A stretch of 64,000 nt of DNA from CBDDKW01 sp965230425 (GTDB lineage: Bacteria; Pseudomonadota; Gammaproteobacteria; UBA1113). Below, piece by piece: positions 1-9,410 of the stretch; position 1 is the stretch's first letter, and each line of letters starts with the position of its first letter. Below the pieces are notes generated by a model. The model was not told the origin of the DNA. It saw only the letters and a program-made list of their open reading frames with translations, and did not search any database. The stretch covers positions 62,001 through 126,000 of the forward strand of contig CBDDKW010000003.1 in NCBI GenBank assembly GCA_965230425.1, given 5' to 3'. Position numbers and translations under genes: made by a program.

Positions 1-2101
1 CCATACCTGACATAGCACATAATAGATCAATATTATTTTCACCAATAGTAATATAATTACAAATAAAGCGATGCCCTAGCCCCCTCAGTATATCAAATGG
101 ATCTTGTTCTAAAGCGGGTGCCACATAGCGTAACCATAATACTAAGCCATTAGTGCTAGCACTTATAATTTTTTTATGACCACCTAAGGTGGCTATGACA
201 GCACGCACCAACGCTAGCGGCAAGAAAGCAAACAATTTCCTAATAAGCAATATGTCATTGTTTACCAAACCAGCAAAAAACACTTCGGCCTTAAAGCCTG
301 GGTTAGCCTTAATTTCTGCATTTATAGACTGGCGAAAAAAATCAGTGAAAAACGCCTGGGATGTATAACTACGTAGCATTCCTAATTCATTTATAGCATT
401 TGCACCACGCTCTCTAAGTGCGTAACCAAACAAGTAGCCATCACCAATCTCATTCAGAATAAAACCAATACTTTCTGACGTTAAATTCCCAACAAAAATC
501 ATTAATTCATTAATATTTGGAAAGAAATATCGTAACATTATGCTCACATTATCACTATCGAGCAATTGACTTAGTTCTTTACCAATTAGTTGTACGTAAC
601 TTTGATTAGCATCTATCAATATAGAGCTATATTGATTTACACCTAGTGATATAATTTGAGAAGCAAAATTATTCGCACTCATTGTATATAAACTAAAACT
701 GCTGGCACTTAAATATTTCAAAGAAGATACATATAGCTCCCTTAATGCAAGCAAGCTGATTTTCAACCTATTCGCAATCAAACCTTTTGAAACGGTACTC
801 AACTCACCAACGCATTTACCAAAAAGCTGTATTAGCTCTAAATTCAGAAAAAATAGTAATTCAGATTGAAACTGTTCAGCATTCGCCTCAAGCAACATGT
901 GTCGCCTTTCTAGCAATCCAGATAGATCTTGAAGATGCTGTGAAATATAAAAACCAGTAGATTGAGACTTCAGCCTGATACAAAAAAAATCATCAAAATG
1001 TCTCAGTGAAAGCATATCACTTAAATATAATTTCTCCATACTATCGAGCGTAGCGCTGATATTTACATATGTATCACAACTGATTGGCCCATCAACTAGC
1101 TCTCGTCTTGCTGATGAAACTACATTTTCCTCTGGAATATTTTGTAGCATACCTAGCAAGCTAACGCCAACCTTATAAAAGTCAAATTCAATGTTTTGGG
1201 GGAATATTAACCTACGGTGGATTACCGGCATATATGTATCCGCTTCTCGCACAAAATCAACATATAAAGGAATAAACGCATCATTAGCATCCCCATGTAA
1301 GCCACCATTCAGGTGAGAAAAATAACATAATATTATATTTCTATAAAACACATGATCATATAACTCTTTCTCTGTATATGTAGAGGCTAACTCAAATACT
1401 GTTGGTTGCACTTGCTTGGCAGTCTGAAATTTTTTTAAAAACCATTTAAAAGTTATTACATCAGAGCCGATTCGACGCATACGTCTACTAGCTGACATTA
1501 GTCTCATATATGATCTCAACGATTCTTTGAAATCACTAGTGTCAGCTAATTCAATAAAAATATTAGTAATTAATTCATCCGGAAACACTCTAAAATTAGC
1601 TTTATCTGGCTCATACTGAACATCACCAGACTCATTCTTAACATCACCAGACTCATTCTCAACATCAGCAGAGATTAGAGCCAGAGGCATATCAATTTGT
1701 CTAAAATTATCATCAGTGGATCCAGTTTTAGTTACCACTTCAACTCGATTCTTATCATTATTTAAATAATTACTACCTGAGTGAGCATGAGCAGATGAAC
1801 TAGCGGCATTATGAGGTTCAGCTTCAGACTTCCCAAATCGAATTAACCTATGTCTTCTTAATTCTTCTAGACTTAATTGACCCTCTGGATTGACTGGCTT
1901 TTCTTCTTGTACTTCATCGCTATTTTTACCTAAGTTATTATTACCTGCTCTGGCATCAGCAGATAAACTAGCGGCACTATTAGACTCTTCTTCCGACTTC
2001 TCGAATTGCCTTAGCCTACGCTTTCTTAACTCTTCTGGACTTAATTGACCATTTTGTTTAACTAGTTTAACCTCTTGTACTTCATTGGTTTTCTCTCTCA
2101 T
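1..2101 (-). CDS. F-box-like putative effector, C-terminus beyond left edge
   Basis: An open frame runs on the minus strand from an ATG at 2101 to the left edge without a stop, giving about 700 residues of an incomplete protein. The N-terminus carries two copies of a motif beginning GQLSxEELRxxRLxxF, at about residues 18 and 74, each followed by an acidic, Ser/Ala-rich spacer (period about 56 residues). Residues about 172-211 read FPDELITNIFIEL followed by SASRRMRRI, which fits the F-box pattern (LPxEL, IF, L, then S+R). F-box proteins bind Skp1 in eukaryotic SCF ubiquitin ligases and are known among Legionella effectors. The remaining 480 residues are helical and unrecognised. The gene lies 48 bases after the stop of the neighbouring ankyrin gene and has no good ribosome binding site, so it may be co-transcribed. 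The F-box call is by eye and moderate. Confidence 0.6.
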   Translation of the reverse strand, partial: MREKTNEVQEVKLVKQNGQLSPEELRKRRLRQFEKSEEESNSAASLSADARAGNNNLGKNSDEVQEEKPVNPEGQLSLEELRRHRLIRFGKSEAEPHNAASSSAHAHSGSNYLNNDKNRVEVVTKTGSTDDNFRQIDMPLALISADVENESGDVKNESGDVQYEPDKANFRVFPDELITNIFIELADTSDFKESLRSYMRLMSASRRMRRIGSDVITFKWFLKKFQTAKQVQPTVFELASTYTEKELYDHVFYRNIILCYFSHLNGGLHGDANDAFIPLYVDFVREADTYMPVIHRRLIFPQNIEFDFYKVGVSLLGMLQNIPEENVVSSARRELVDGPISCDTYVNISATLDSMEKLYLSDMLSLRHFDDFFCIRLKSQSTGFYISQHLQDLSGLLERRHMLLEANAEQFQSELLFFLNLELIQLFGKCVGELSTVSKGLIANRLKISLLALRELYVSSLKYLSASSFSLYTMSANNFASQIISLGVNQYSSILIDANQSYVQLIGKELSQLLDSDNVSIMLRYFFPNINELMIFVGNLTSESIGFILNEIGDGYLFGYALRERGANAINELGMLRSYTSQAFFTDFFRQSINAEIKANPGFKAEVFFAGLVNNDILLIRKLFAFLPLALVRAVIATLGGHKKIISASTNGLVLWLRYVAPALEQDPFDILRGLGHRFICNYITIGENNIDLLCAMSGM

Positions 2102-2149
2102 ATCACTATCACACTTAATCTAAAGATTGTTCTTGTCGGATCAGGGGCA

Positions 2150-3910
2150 TTAGCTCAATGTAGTATTTGGTTTAGCTATTGCATTGCTATTGGCATCAGG
2201 AGAATAACTAACATCAGAGAATAATTCTTCTTCATCAACTAAATTTAACAAATAATCATCATCCGATTGTGGTAACTTGTTTTTTATAATATGCCAATTA
2301 TATTCAGAAAATAAAATTCTCTGAATATTTTCAGCATACTCATACCATTTTTTAGCATTGTCACTCAACGCCTGCTTGCGAAAAAAGTTTAATAATAACA
2401 AATGCAATTTAATAGCAATAATAATGTTGCTGTTTTCACATTTTTTATACTTGGCAAGTACACCAAAAGCATCATGATATGTTCCAGTATTTATCTGACT
2501 CAGTTCGCTATCACCAGCCACTTTATTTTTCACAAGTAGCAGTCTAAAACGCTTTACTATAGACAAACTAAATATTTTCGGATCAAGTAACCCTAATACC
2601 CCATGCATAGCAGTTTGCTTCTGAGCTATATCAAAGGGGCTTTTCCCCCAAAAACCTCTCTCCAAGATATATGGATTCACACCTCTTAGTAATAAGGCCC
2701 ACGCTATTTCAGTAAAACCCATTTCCGCTGCAACATGTAATGGATTACGGTTGTCAGAATCAACTATATTAAGCTGCTCAATGGGTATCTCAGTAATAAT
2801 ACTAGCCAACATAGATGAAGTTAACTCATTGATCCTCATCGCCTTAGGCTTAAAATATTGTGCAAATTTATAATAATTACATAGTACTAATAGCGTTCCG
2901 AGTCTGTATTTATCCTTAGGTGCAAATGCCTGTAAAAAATCATTGATTATTTCTAACCCATGCAACTCAGGACGGATATAATGTAATCCTTTTAGCTTCA
3001 GAAAAAAAGTATAACGTGCAAGCACAGGTAATTTTAATAAATAATTTTTAAGTGTTGCTAACACATGAACCTTATCTGACACAAAGTCAAGAATATTAGA
3101 ATCATTTAATAATTGACACCTAGATTCTAACGGAATAGTGTCCAATACATTTAAGATATGTTCCGAACACTTACATATTTTCATGAATGCAGATTTACCC
3201 ACATCAGACAAGCAAAAATTAAGTCGCTCTAGCTCAGGTAATTTCTTAAGTATTTTTGAAAAGTCCAGATCGCCACAAATAGCATCTAAAACGTCAGGTT
3301 CTTGGAAAAAATTAATTAAATATTCTGAATCAACATCATTTGGAAAGTTAGCCACTAAAAACGTACGACTTTCAGCATTAGTAATGATTGGACTCGATAA
3401 GTCAGCAAACAGAACCTCTCGATAAATACATTGCCATTTGTTACCAAGCTCAGCAAAATCATGCGCATCAATATCAGTCTGAAATAACGCTGAAAAAGCT
3501 GCACGTTCTCTATGTATATCTATAAAAATATTTAACATTTCATCACGAACAACAACATTATGACAGAATATTTTAATACCTTTGATTGACAAAATTTGAA
3601 AGAATTTAATTATATGACTGATATCATTGATATCCTCAGGGGCAAGTGCCGTCAAAACATCTTGCTCACCATCATGAGAGGCTAGTTTAAAAAAGACAAT
3701 TAATTCAGGATGTTTGACTATAGTTTTCATGGTGGACCCTTCCTGATTCATGGAATCACGATACTCATCACGATACTCAATAAAGCGACTATAGCCTTCT
3801 TCAGTTAAAATATACTTGTCATCTTCATCTAACAATATCACCTGCCTTTTCTTCGAATTTTCTGCCCCTAGCGTTAAATATTTTCGCTCTGAATTATCTG
3901 GACCTGCCAT
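2150..3910 (-). CDS. Ankyrin-repeat protein, putative effector (586 aa)
   Basis: A largely helical protein of unknown function with two recognisable ankyrin-like repeats at about residues 385-435 (NRNPLHVAAEMGFTEIAWAL, then KSPFDIAQ). The rest has no family I recognise. No signal peptide or membrane segment is evident, so the product is cytoplasmic or exported by a specialised system. An ATG seven codons further upstream (3931) is possible, but AAGGGTGAG sits four to six bases before the ATG at 3910 and favours that start. The N-terminus is polar (MAGPDNSERK). It is the second of three minus-strand genes of similar character, and two TACGG-N9-CCGTA palindromes lie in the 278 bases upstream. 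A role in host interaction is inferred from the ankyrin repeats and the neighbours only. Confidence 0.75.
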   Translation of the reverse strand: MAGPDNSERKYLTLGAENSKKRQVILLDEDDKYILTEEGYSRFIEYRDEYRDSMNQEGSTMKTIVKHPELIVFFKLASHDGEQDVLTALAPEDINDISHIIKFFQILSIKGIKIFCHNVVVRDEMLNIFIDIHRERAAFSALFQTDIDAHDFAELGNKWQCIYREVLFADLSSPIITNAESRTFLVANFPNDVDSEYLINFFQEPDVLDAICGDLDFSKILKKLPELERLNFCLSDVGKSAFMKICKCSEHILNVLDTIPLESRCQLLNDSNILDFVSDKVHVLATLKNYLLKLPVLARYTFFLKLKGLHYIRPELHGLEIINDFLQAFAPKDKYRLGTLLVLCNYYKFAQYFKPKAMRINELTSSMLASIITEIPIEQLNIVDSDNRNPLHVAAEMGFTEIAWALLLRGVNPYILERGFWGKSPFDIAQKQTAMHGVLGLLDPKIFSLSIVKRFRLLLVKNKVAGDSELSQINTGTYHDAFGVLAKYKKCENSNIIIAIKLHLLLLNFFRKQALSDNAKKWYEYAENIQRILFSEYNWHIIKNKLPQSDDDYLLNLVDEEELFSDVSYSPDANSNAIAKPNTTLS

Positions 3911-3990
3911 AAACTCACCCTTGATTATCAATTGTTATTATTACATAATTATTATTGTCTACAATTTTAACAGGTTTTTAGCAAGTTTAT

Positions 3991-4009
3991 TACGGCTATT
4001 ATTACCGTA
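3991..4009. promoter_or_regulatory. Palindrome TACGG-N9-CCGTA, operator candidate A
   Basis: A 19-base hyphenated palindrome about 80 bases upstream of the start of the ankyrin gene ending at 2150. The same arms and the same 9-base spacing recur at 4140 and 6660, which suggests a binding site for a dimeric regulator rather than a chance hairpin. The intergenic stretch 3911-4188 is otherwise very AT-rich and holds no gene. Confidence 0.5.
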
Positions 4010-4139
4010 TATTTTTATTAATATTATATCTACCCATAGCAATCTTGCACTCTAATCAAAAAATACTGTAGTAACGGCTTAATATAGTTATAATTCACGC
4101 TCTAGATCATAGCTTTAACAGACGTTCAATTATTTTATA

Positions 4140-4158
4140 TACGGTGATTAAAACCGTA
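4140..4158. promoter_or_regulatory. Palindrome TACGG-N9-CCGTA, operator candidate B
   Basis: Second copy of the 19-base palindrome (arms at 4140-4144 and 4154-4158; one further complementary base inside each arm gives TACGGT/ACCGTA). It lies 30 bases past the stop of the 777-residue ankyrin gene and about 230 bases upstream of the next one. It could act as an operator for the downstream gene. A weak transcription terminator is the alternative, but no U-tract follows on the minus strand. Confidence 0.45.
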
Positions 4159-4188
4159 AATGTAGAGATCATACAAGTGATAATAAGG

Positions 4189-6522
4189 CTATCGTGTATT
4201 CCGTCTTGCGCGACTACTACCATCATGGATATCATCGCTTGCAGCTACCCAATCTACAGTACTGGTTACTACATCCTCTTTTTTCAGATCTAAGTCATGC
4301 GATACTTCAGACTGTAACTGCGCTTTTTTTGCCGAATAATTGGCTTGAATTCGCTTGATAATATCCATGGCTTGTGTCGTCAATCCTCTAATCTTATCGG
4401 TTAGAGGTTGAGATTGAATGTACAGAGCTATCAATTGTTGTTCACGTGAGTCTAAAATTGGTATCAACGTAAAAAGAAAGCTACTTTTATTTTTCAATTG
4501 ATTAGTGCGTTGCTGCTGCAAATATGAAATCAGAAGAAATAATATAGAAAATTTTATATGTAGAGTATCATCAGAGTACTGTAAATTTAATGCCGCCTCA
4601 AAATCATCATGCAGCAAATAGTCTCTACACCGTTGCAATAATGTTACGCCACCGTGAAGCAATCTAATACAATTATCATCATTCAGTCCTTTAGTCTGAG
4701 CAATTTCTAACGCTGATAATCCAATTGAACTCTTAGATGTGATATCGACCTCTAGGCGTGCAATATGTCTTAAAATATCAGTATTTTTAAAATAGGCAGC
4801 GAGATGTAATACGGTATCGGCACCAGCATCATGACTTCCCATCCCACTGACTTGAAAAAATTTTGTTTTTATTTTTCTGACAACACTAAAACTCATTTGT
4901 ATATCTTGATAATCAATAGACCGCACATTTAAACACTGCTCATAGAGTAAACCCTTTAATTCTCCTAGCCACTGCGTAGGCTCATCAAAAAAGGTTAAAA
5001 ATAATCTAAAAATATCAATATAGGCTTGATAGCCACTTTCACGCTTAGATAAGTCGACTGAAAAAGGCTGGTAAGTAGTTAACGCATTTAATACATGCAA
5101 ATAATAATGAAGAAATAATTCTATTTGAGTATCTTCGGGAAACTTAGCCATACTCTCAAATAAATCACTTTGAGAAAAATCTAAGGACAATATTTTTGCG
5201 GACGTTTCATCTAGAAGCTCAATTACCCTCATTGGTGTTATTTGCGGAGCTATATATTCAAGCAACTGAGCATACATACCTTTCGTTGTTAATATCAGTC
5301 TAAAAATATTTTCAAGCAACTCTACTCTTTCATGTCCTTGATTTTGTAACAATTTATCTGTTAATGCTACCATTTCTTCACAGTTAGCTAGCTTAGAATA
5401 TATGTTTGCGACGAGTTGTCTTTGATAATTCCTGCTTAGTGATATTAACACAATGTTTATAACATCGATTGCAGCATTATATTCGTCATCTTGTAACGCT
5501 AATCTAGAGATAGTATTACTAAGATAGTATGCTATATCATAGCTATAATAACTGAGCATTTCATTTTTAATGGTTGCTGGAAATTCAGATAAAAAACCGA
5601 ATATCGACTTTTCACCCTTATAAACTAACAAAAACTCAAATCCCATACAGTTTATTATTGCAAAACACTGTGGAACACTTAAACAACGCATAGCCTCATC
5701 AGATCCATATAGCAAAGTAGCTGCTACACTATCTCGTAAATATATTTTCTTCTCTGTTGTAAGCATATTATATACAGCTTGATAACAGGCAACAGGTATA
5801 CACGAAAAAATATTAACTAAGGTACCATTATCTGATGAGCAAACTATTTGATTTAATAGTGTTGGGGCTGATTTTTCTAATTTCCTAAACATTCTTACTT
5901 TAGATTTTTTATTACATGCAATGGCCAGATTTATAGCTGAAATTGATTCAGGCTTATCATCAAGATATGTTGAGAGACTATCAAATAACCACGTTAGATG
6001 ATTCGCACTGCTTAACAGAGATACAAGAAACTCTATACTAATGAATTCAAGCAAAAACCAATCTCTAAAATGATTTATATCAAAAGATGAATTATTTTCA
6101 TATGTGGCACTATCGCCTGGCCTTGCAGTGATAGCATATATATTTTTATGTATTCTTAATACATTCGATATCGTACTCTGCTCCATTAAGACTGCAGTAA
6201 TATATGATTGACCTAAAAAATCAACCATGAATTTTTTCTTTTTTTCTATATGGAAAAGATTTACTAATATTTTATTGACAAAAGACACTCGGGCCGAAAC
6301 ACTATCCCCAGATGATAACTCTATTGAATCTAAAATAGTATCAAAACTTTTTTTAGATATAAAATTTTCTAAAAACCACAATCTATTATCAGCATCTAAT
6401 CTCAGAAAAAAATCTTGAAATTCAATTGCAGTCACTAATTTTTCAGAAAAATTTTTCTCACCTATTTCTTTAATATAATCTCTCTGCTCTTTATAGCCAT
6501 TAGGCATATCACTGTAGATCAT
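4189..6522 (-). CDS. Ankyrin-repeat protein, putative effector (777 aa)
   Basis: A large, mainly helical protein with a short ankyrin module at about residues 570-620 (DTVLHLAAYFKNTDILRHI, then SSIGLSALEIAQ). No family is recognised for the 550 residues before it. The C-terminus is basic (SRARRNTR). No signal peptide or membrane helix is apparent. The ATG at 6522 has AGAGAGG about six bases upstream, so the start is well supported. The layout (long helical N-terminal part, ankyrin repeats late, charged tail) matches the gene downstream and suggests related but diverged proteins. A TACGG-N9-CCGTA palindrome lies 137 bases upstream. A host-directed function is inferred; ankyrin repeats are frequent in Legionella and Coxiella effectors but do not define an activity. 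Confidence 0.75.
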   Translation of the reverse strand: MIYSDMPNGYKEQRDYIKEIGEKNFSEKLVTAIEFQDFFLRLDADNRLWFLENFISKKSFDTILDSIELSSGDSVSARVSFVNKILVNLFHIEKKKKFMVDFLGQSYITAVLMEQSTISNVLRIHKNIYAITARPGDSATYENNSSFDINHFRDWFLLEFISIEFLVSLLSSANHLTWLFDSLSTYLDDKPESISAINLAIACNKKSKVRMFRKLEKSAPTLLNQIVCSSDNGTLVNIFSCIPVACYQAVYNMLTTEKKIYLRDSVAATLLYGSDEAMRCLSVPQCFAIINCMGFEFLLVYKGEKSIFGFLSEFPATIKNEMLSYYSYDIAYYLSNTISRLALQDDEYNAAIDVINIVLISLSRNYQRQLVANIYSKLANCEEMVALTDKLLQNQGHERVELLENIFRLILTTKGMYAQLLEYIAPQITPMRVIELLDETSAKILSLDFSQSDLFESMAKFPEDTQIELFLHYYLHVLNALTTYQPFSVDLSKRESGYQAYIDIFRLFLTFFDEPTQWLGELKGLLYEQCLNVRSIDYQDIQMSFSVVRKIKTKFFQVSGMGSHDAGADTVLHLAAYFKNTDILRHIARLEVDITSKSSIGLSALEIAQTKGLNDDNCIRLLHGGVTLLQRCRDYLLHDDFEAALNLQYSDDTLHIKFSILFLLISYLQQQRTNQLKNKSSFLFTLIPILDSREQQLIALYIQSQPLTDKIRGLTTQAMDIIKRIQANYSAKKAQLQSEVSHDLDLKKEDVVTSTVDWVAASDDIHDGSSRARRNTR

Positions 6523-6659
6523 AAAGACCTCTCTTGTTATTTTATCTTTAAGTTTCTTCGATAAAGGTTATCGAAGAAGCGTTATGGTACATCAACCAAG
6601 ATTACGGATATATTACAATACTAACTCATAACATTATATTGACGAGAAAGGACAAGGGG

Positions 6660-6678
6660 TACGGAAATAATTTCCGTA
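6660..6678. promoter_or_regulatory. Palindrome TACGG-N9-CCGTA, operator candidate C
   Basis: Third copy of the palindrome, extended here to a 21-base inverted repeat (GTACGGAAA, TAA, TTTCCGTAC, 6659-6679). It lies in the 263-base gap between the fadE1 3' fragment and the 777-residue ankyrin gene, upstream of the latter. It shares arms and spacing with the copies at 3991 and 4140. Confidence 0.5.
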
Positions 6679-6785
6679 CTTGTTGGCATTTACCGAATTT
6701 AAGATGATATTCTAAACCCTTAGATACCAGCCCAAATTAATCATAATTCAAAATTTTTATATGTATGAGATATACACAAGAATCT

Positions 6786-7256
6786 TCATGCAATCTTATC
6801 CATTGGCACATCGGCTGCGCCAACAGCGCTGCCATGAGTTAACTCACCTGGATCAAAATCATCTACAGCAATGATAGCTTGGCGGGCTTGTTCTGCAGCG
6901 CGGATTTGTTCCGCTTCGGCTTCAGTGATGACGCCAGCGGATACGCCAGCACTAATCACTTCTTGATAACTTAATCCTGCGATCTTACCCTCTTTCTGCG
7001 CTTGTTTTAATTGCTTTTCTAAGGGTTCAACGGCAATAATTTCACTTAAGCTAGCTTCAAGCTGACCTACTGGATTTGACTCAACCGGGCTTAAAAAGGC
7101 ACCGGTGATAAGACGTGTTCGAGTTGCGGAAGGTTCTAGTAATAATTGCGCTACCTGTTGGCCTAATCGATCAGAAGGTGCTTTACGATAAGCGCCGAAG
7201 GGATAAATAATCGCGCGAATTAACAAGGCTACCCATTTATTAGGGAAGTTGCTCAA
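6786..7256 (-). CDS. FadE1 C-terminal fragment (DUF1974 part), separated by frameshift
   Basis: This 156-residue frame encodes the C-terminal DUF1974-type region that belongs to the long FadE-type acyl-CoA dehydrogenases. It aligns by eye with the end of the intact FadE at 56182-58605: NFPNKW here against NFPKPW there, then IIYPFG against TVFPLG, and a shared helical tail with EAEAEQIRAAE against YTEAESLRNAE. The only available start is TTG at 7256, inside the end of the upstream frame, and there is no independent ribosome binding site. It is best read as the 3' part of the same gene, cut off by one surplus T in the run at 7255-7258. Reinitiation from the TTG through the 17-base overlap is possible but unlikely to be the original design. 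Confidence 0.8.
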   Translation of the reverse strand: MSNFPNKWVALLIRAIIYPFGAYRKAPSDRLGQQVAQLLLEPSATRTRLITGAFLSPVESNPVGQLEASLSEIIAVEPLEKQLKQAQKEGKIAGLSYQEVISAGVSAGVITEAEAEQIRAAEQARQAIIAVDDFDPGELTHGSAVGAADVPMDKIA

Positions 7257-9258
7257 AACACCTAATATTTTGTGTTTGCGCCTGTTGCAATAAATGCTGG
7301 CATGACCAATGAATTAAAGCTAAATCTTCTTTTGGATAACCGTCGTCAGCATAGCGCTTCAATACCGCAGAACCTAAATACAACATACTGAGTATATCTC
7401 CCAGGCGGGCTGACATTTTTTCTTTGCGCTTTAATGACGCCCCCATGACCGCCATGGAAATATCGGCTAATAAGGCAAAATTAGCACTGAGACGATTAAA
7501 ATCACGGTAATAACATTTTGGCTTAGCTGCAAACGGTACTTTTGACAACCAACCACAGGTAATACCCAGACAGAATGATTTAACCAAGTTACTGGCGATA
7601 TGGGCAATATGACCACGGATTGCTTTATCAAAGGTTTTTAAGCCAATGACTTTATCTTGTTCTTGCGCTGCGTGCATTTCTGCTAAAACATAAGGATGGC
7701 AACGCACCGCTCCTTGCCCAAAGATAATTAAACTACGTGTTAAAATATTTGCACCTTCCACAGTAATACCAATGGGGATGCTTTGATAGCCCCTGGCAAG
7801 ATAATTTTTTGGCCCCATGCAAATGCCTTTTCCGCCATGTACATCCATGGCATCGTTACCTACTTTGCGACCTAGCTCTGTTACATGATACTTGACAATA
7901 GCCGAAGGTACTGAGGGTTTTTCACCTTGATCAATTAAACCAGTCGTCATTCTCCCCACCGCATCAACGATATAAGTAAATCCAGCAATCCGGGTTAAGG
8001 CTTCTTCAACACCTTCAAAACGGCCAATGGGTACATTAAATTGCTTACGGATCCGCGCATACGCGCCTGCAGAAGCAGCAGCGACTTTTGCGCCACCAAT
8101 GCCGCCAGAAGGTAAAGAAATAGCCCGCCCTACTGATAAACATTCTACGAGCATTCGCCAACCAGTGCCTATCATCTCTTGACCGCCAATGAGCCAATCC
8201 ATGGGAATAAACACATCCTTACCTTGGGTGGGCCCATTTTGAAAAACTGCGTTTAAAGGAAAGTGTCGTCGTCCTACGCTGACGCCTGACGTACCTGCTG
8301 GGATCAAAGCACAGGTGATGCCTAATTCTTCAATGTCGCCCAGCAAATGCTCGGGATCATATAATTTAAAGGCCAAGCCAATCACGGTCGCAACCGGTGC
8401 TAAGGTAATATAGCGTTTATTCCAATTTAACTTTATTCCCAGTATTCGCTCACCTTCATATTCACCATGGCAGACAACGCCGGTGTCCGTCATCGCACTA
8501 GCATCTGAACCCGCATCGGGACCGGTCAGTGCAAAACAAGGAATTTCTTCACCCTTAGCGAGGCGTGGCAAATAATAATCTTTTTGCGCCTGGGTGCCGT
8601 ATTTTAAAATCAATTCTGCAGGGCCTAAGGAATTAGGTACGGCAATGGTGGAACCGGCTGTGACGCTGACCCCATAAACTTTAATCAAAATTTGTGCGTG
8701 TGCGTAGGCTGAAAAATCTAAACCACCATATTCTTTAGGGATAATTAAGGCGAAGAAGCCCTGTTGTTTTAAATAATCCCATACTTGGGGTGGTAAATCC
8801 GCATACTCATGGGTAATTTGCCAATCATTTAACATGCCACATAGAGTTTCTACAGGCCCATCCATAAAAGCTTGTTCTTCAGCACTCAGCGTTGGCTTAG
8901 GTAAGGCTAATAAATTTTGCCAATGCGGGCGACCAGCAAATAACTCACCTTCCCAACTCACCGTACCCGCTTCTAAGGCTTCGCGTTCAGTACTCGACAT
9001 GGAAGGTTGAATTTTACCATAGAAATTAAATAGCGGATTAATCAGGAAGCGTCGACGGATGAAACCAACATTGAGTGGTATAGCAACAATCGCTAAAATA
9101 GTCCAAGCAATAATCGTTGTAAACATACTTAGGTGATCAAAATAGCCAAGCCCTAATAAGCCCAGTACGGCAGCGGCAGTCCATAGATACAAAGGTGCAC
9201 GAAAATATGTGAATGCCAGGATAGCAGCGATTGTAAAAAATGTGCAAATAAAAGTCAT
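7240..9258 (-). CDS. fadE: Acyl-CoA dehydrogenase, FadE type, main part (frameshifted at 3' end)
   Basis: A FAD-dependent acyl-CoA dehydrogenase of the long FadE kind, the first step of fatty acid beta-oxidation. Residues 1-70 hold hydrophobic helices, followed by the N-terminal, middle (CFALTGPDAGSDA) and C-terminal catalytic domains (VHGGKGICMGPKNY, VEGANILTRSLIIFGQG). It is clearly paralogous to the intact 807-residue FadE at 56182-58605. GAGGAG sits upstream of the ATG at 9258. The frame stops at 7240 after CFEQLP, where the paralogue continues into DUF1974. The missing part is present in the +1 frame (6786-7256), so the gene is split by a single-base shift. The catalytic core is complete, so a truncated product could still fold. 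The gene stands alone, away from other fad genes. Confidence 0.9.
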   Translation of the reverse strand: MTFICTFFTIAAILAFTYFRAPLYLWTAAAVLGLLGLGYFDHLSMFTTIIAWTILAIVAIPLNVGFIRRRFLINPLFNFYGKIQPSMSSTEREALEAGTVSWEGELFAGRPHWQNLLALPKPTLSAEEQAFMDGPVETLCGMLNDWQITHEYADLPPQVWDYLKQQGFFALIIPKEYGGLDFSAYAHAQILIKVYGVSVTAGSTIAVPNSLGPAELILKYGTQAQKDYYLPRLAKGEEIPCFALTGPDAGSDASAMTDTGVVCHGEYEGERILGIKLNWNKRYITLAPVATVIGLAFKLYDPEHLLGDIEELGITCALIPAGTSGVSVGRRHFPLNAVFQNGPTQGKDVFIPMDWLIGGQEMIGTGWRMLVECLSVGRAISLPSGGIGGAKVAAASAGAYARIRKQFNVPIGRFEGVEEALTRIAGFTYIVDAVGRMTTGLIDQGEKPSVPSAIVKYHVTELGRKVGNDAMDVHGGKGICMGPKNYLARGYQSIPIGITVEGANILTRSLIIFGQGAVRCHPYVLAEMHAAQEQDKVIGLKTFDKAIRGHIAHIASNLVKSFCLGITCGWLSKVPFAAKPKCYYRDFNRLSANFALLADISMAVMGASLKRKEKMSARLGDILSMLYLGSAVLKRYADDGYPKEDLALIHWSCQHLLQQAQTQNIRCFEQLP

Positions 9259-9410
9259 TGGCTATCTCCTCTCAAATGACTGGGCTAGCGATATCGCTAC
9301 TGACTCAATAATAAATGAATCTATCTCGGCTGAATGCTTAGATACTAACATCCCTCGGCGTCTTCCAACACTCGAGGGATGCAAACAAAATACAGAATGA
9401 CTAAAATAGG

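Noticed and set aside
3138..3425. Plus-strand open frame of 95 residues inside the ankyrin gene
   Set aside because: It lies antisense to a well-supported gene, has no family resemblance and no ribosome binding site; it is a shadow frame.
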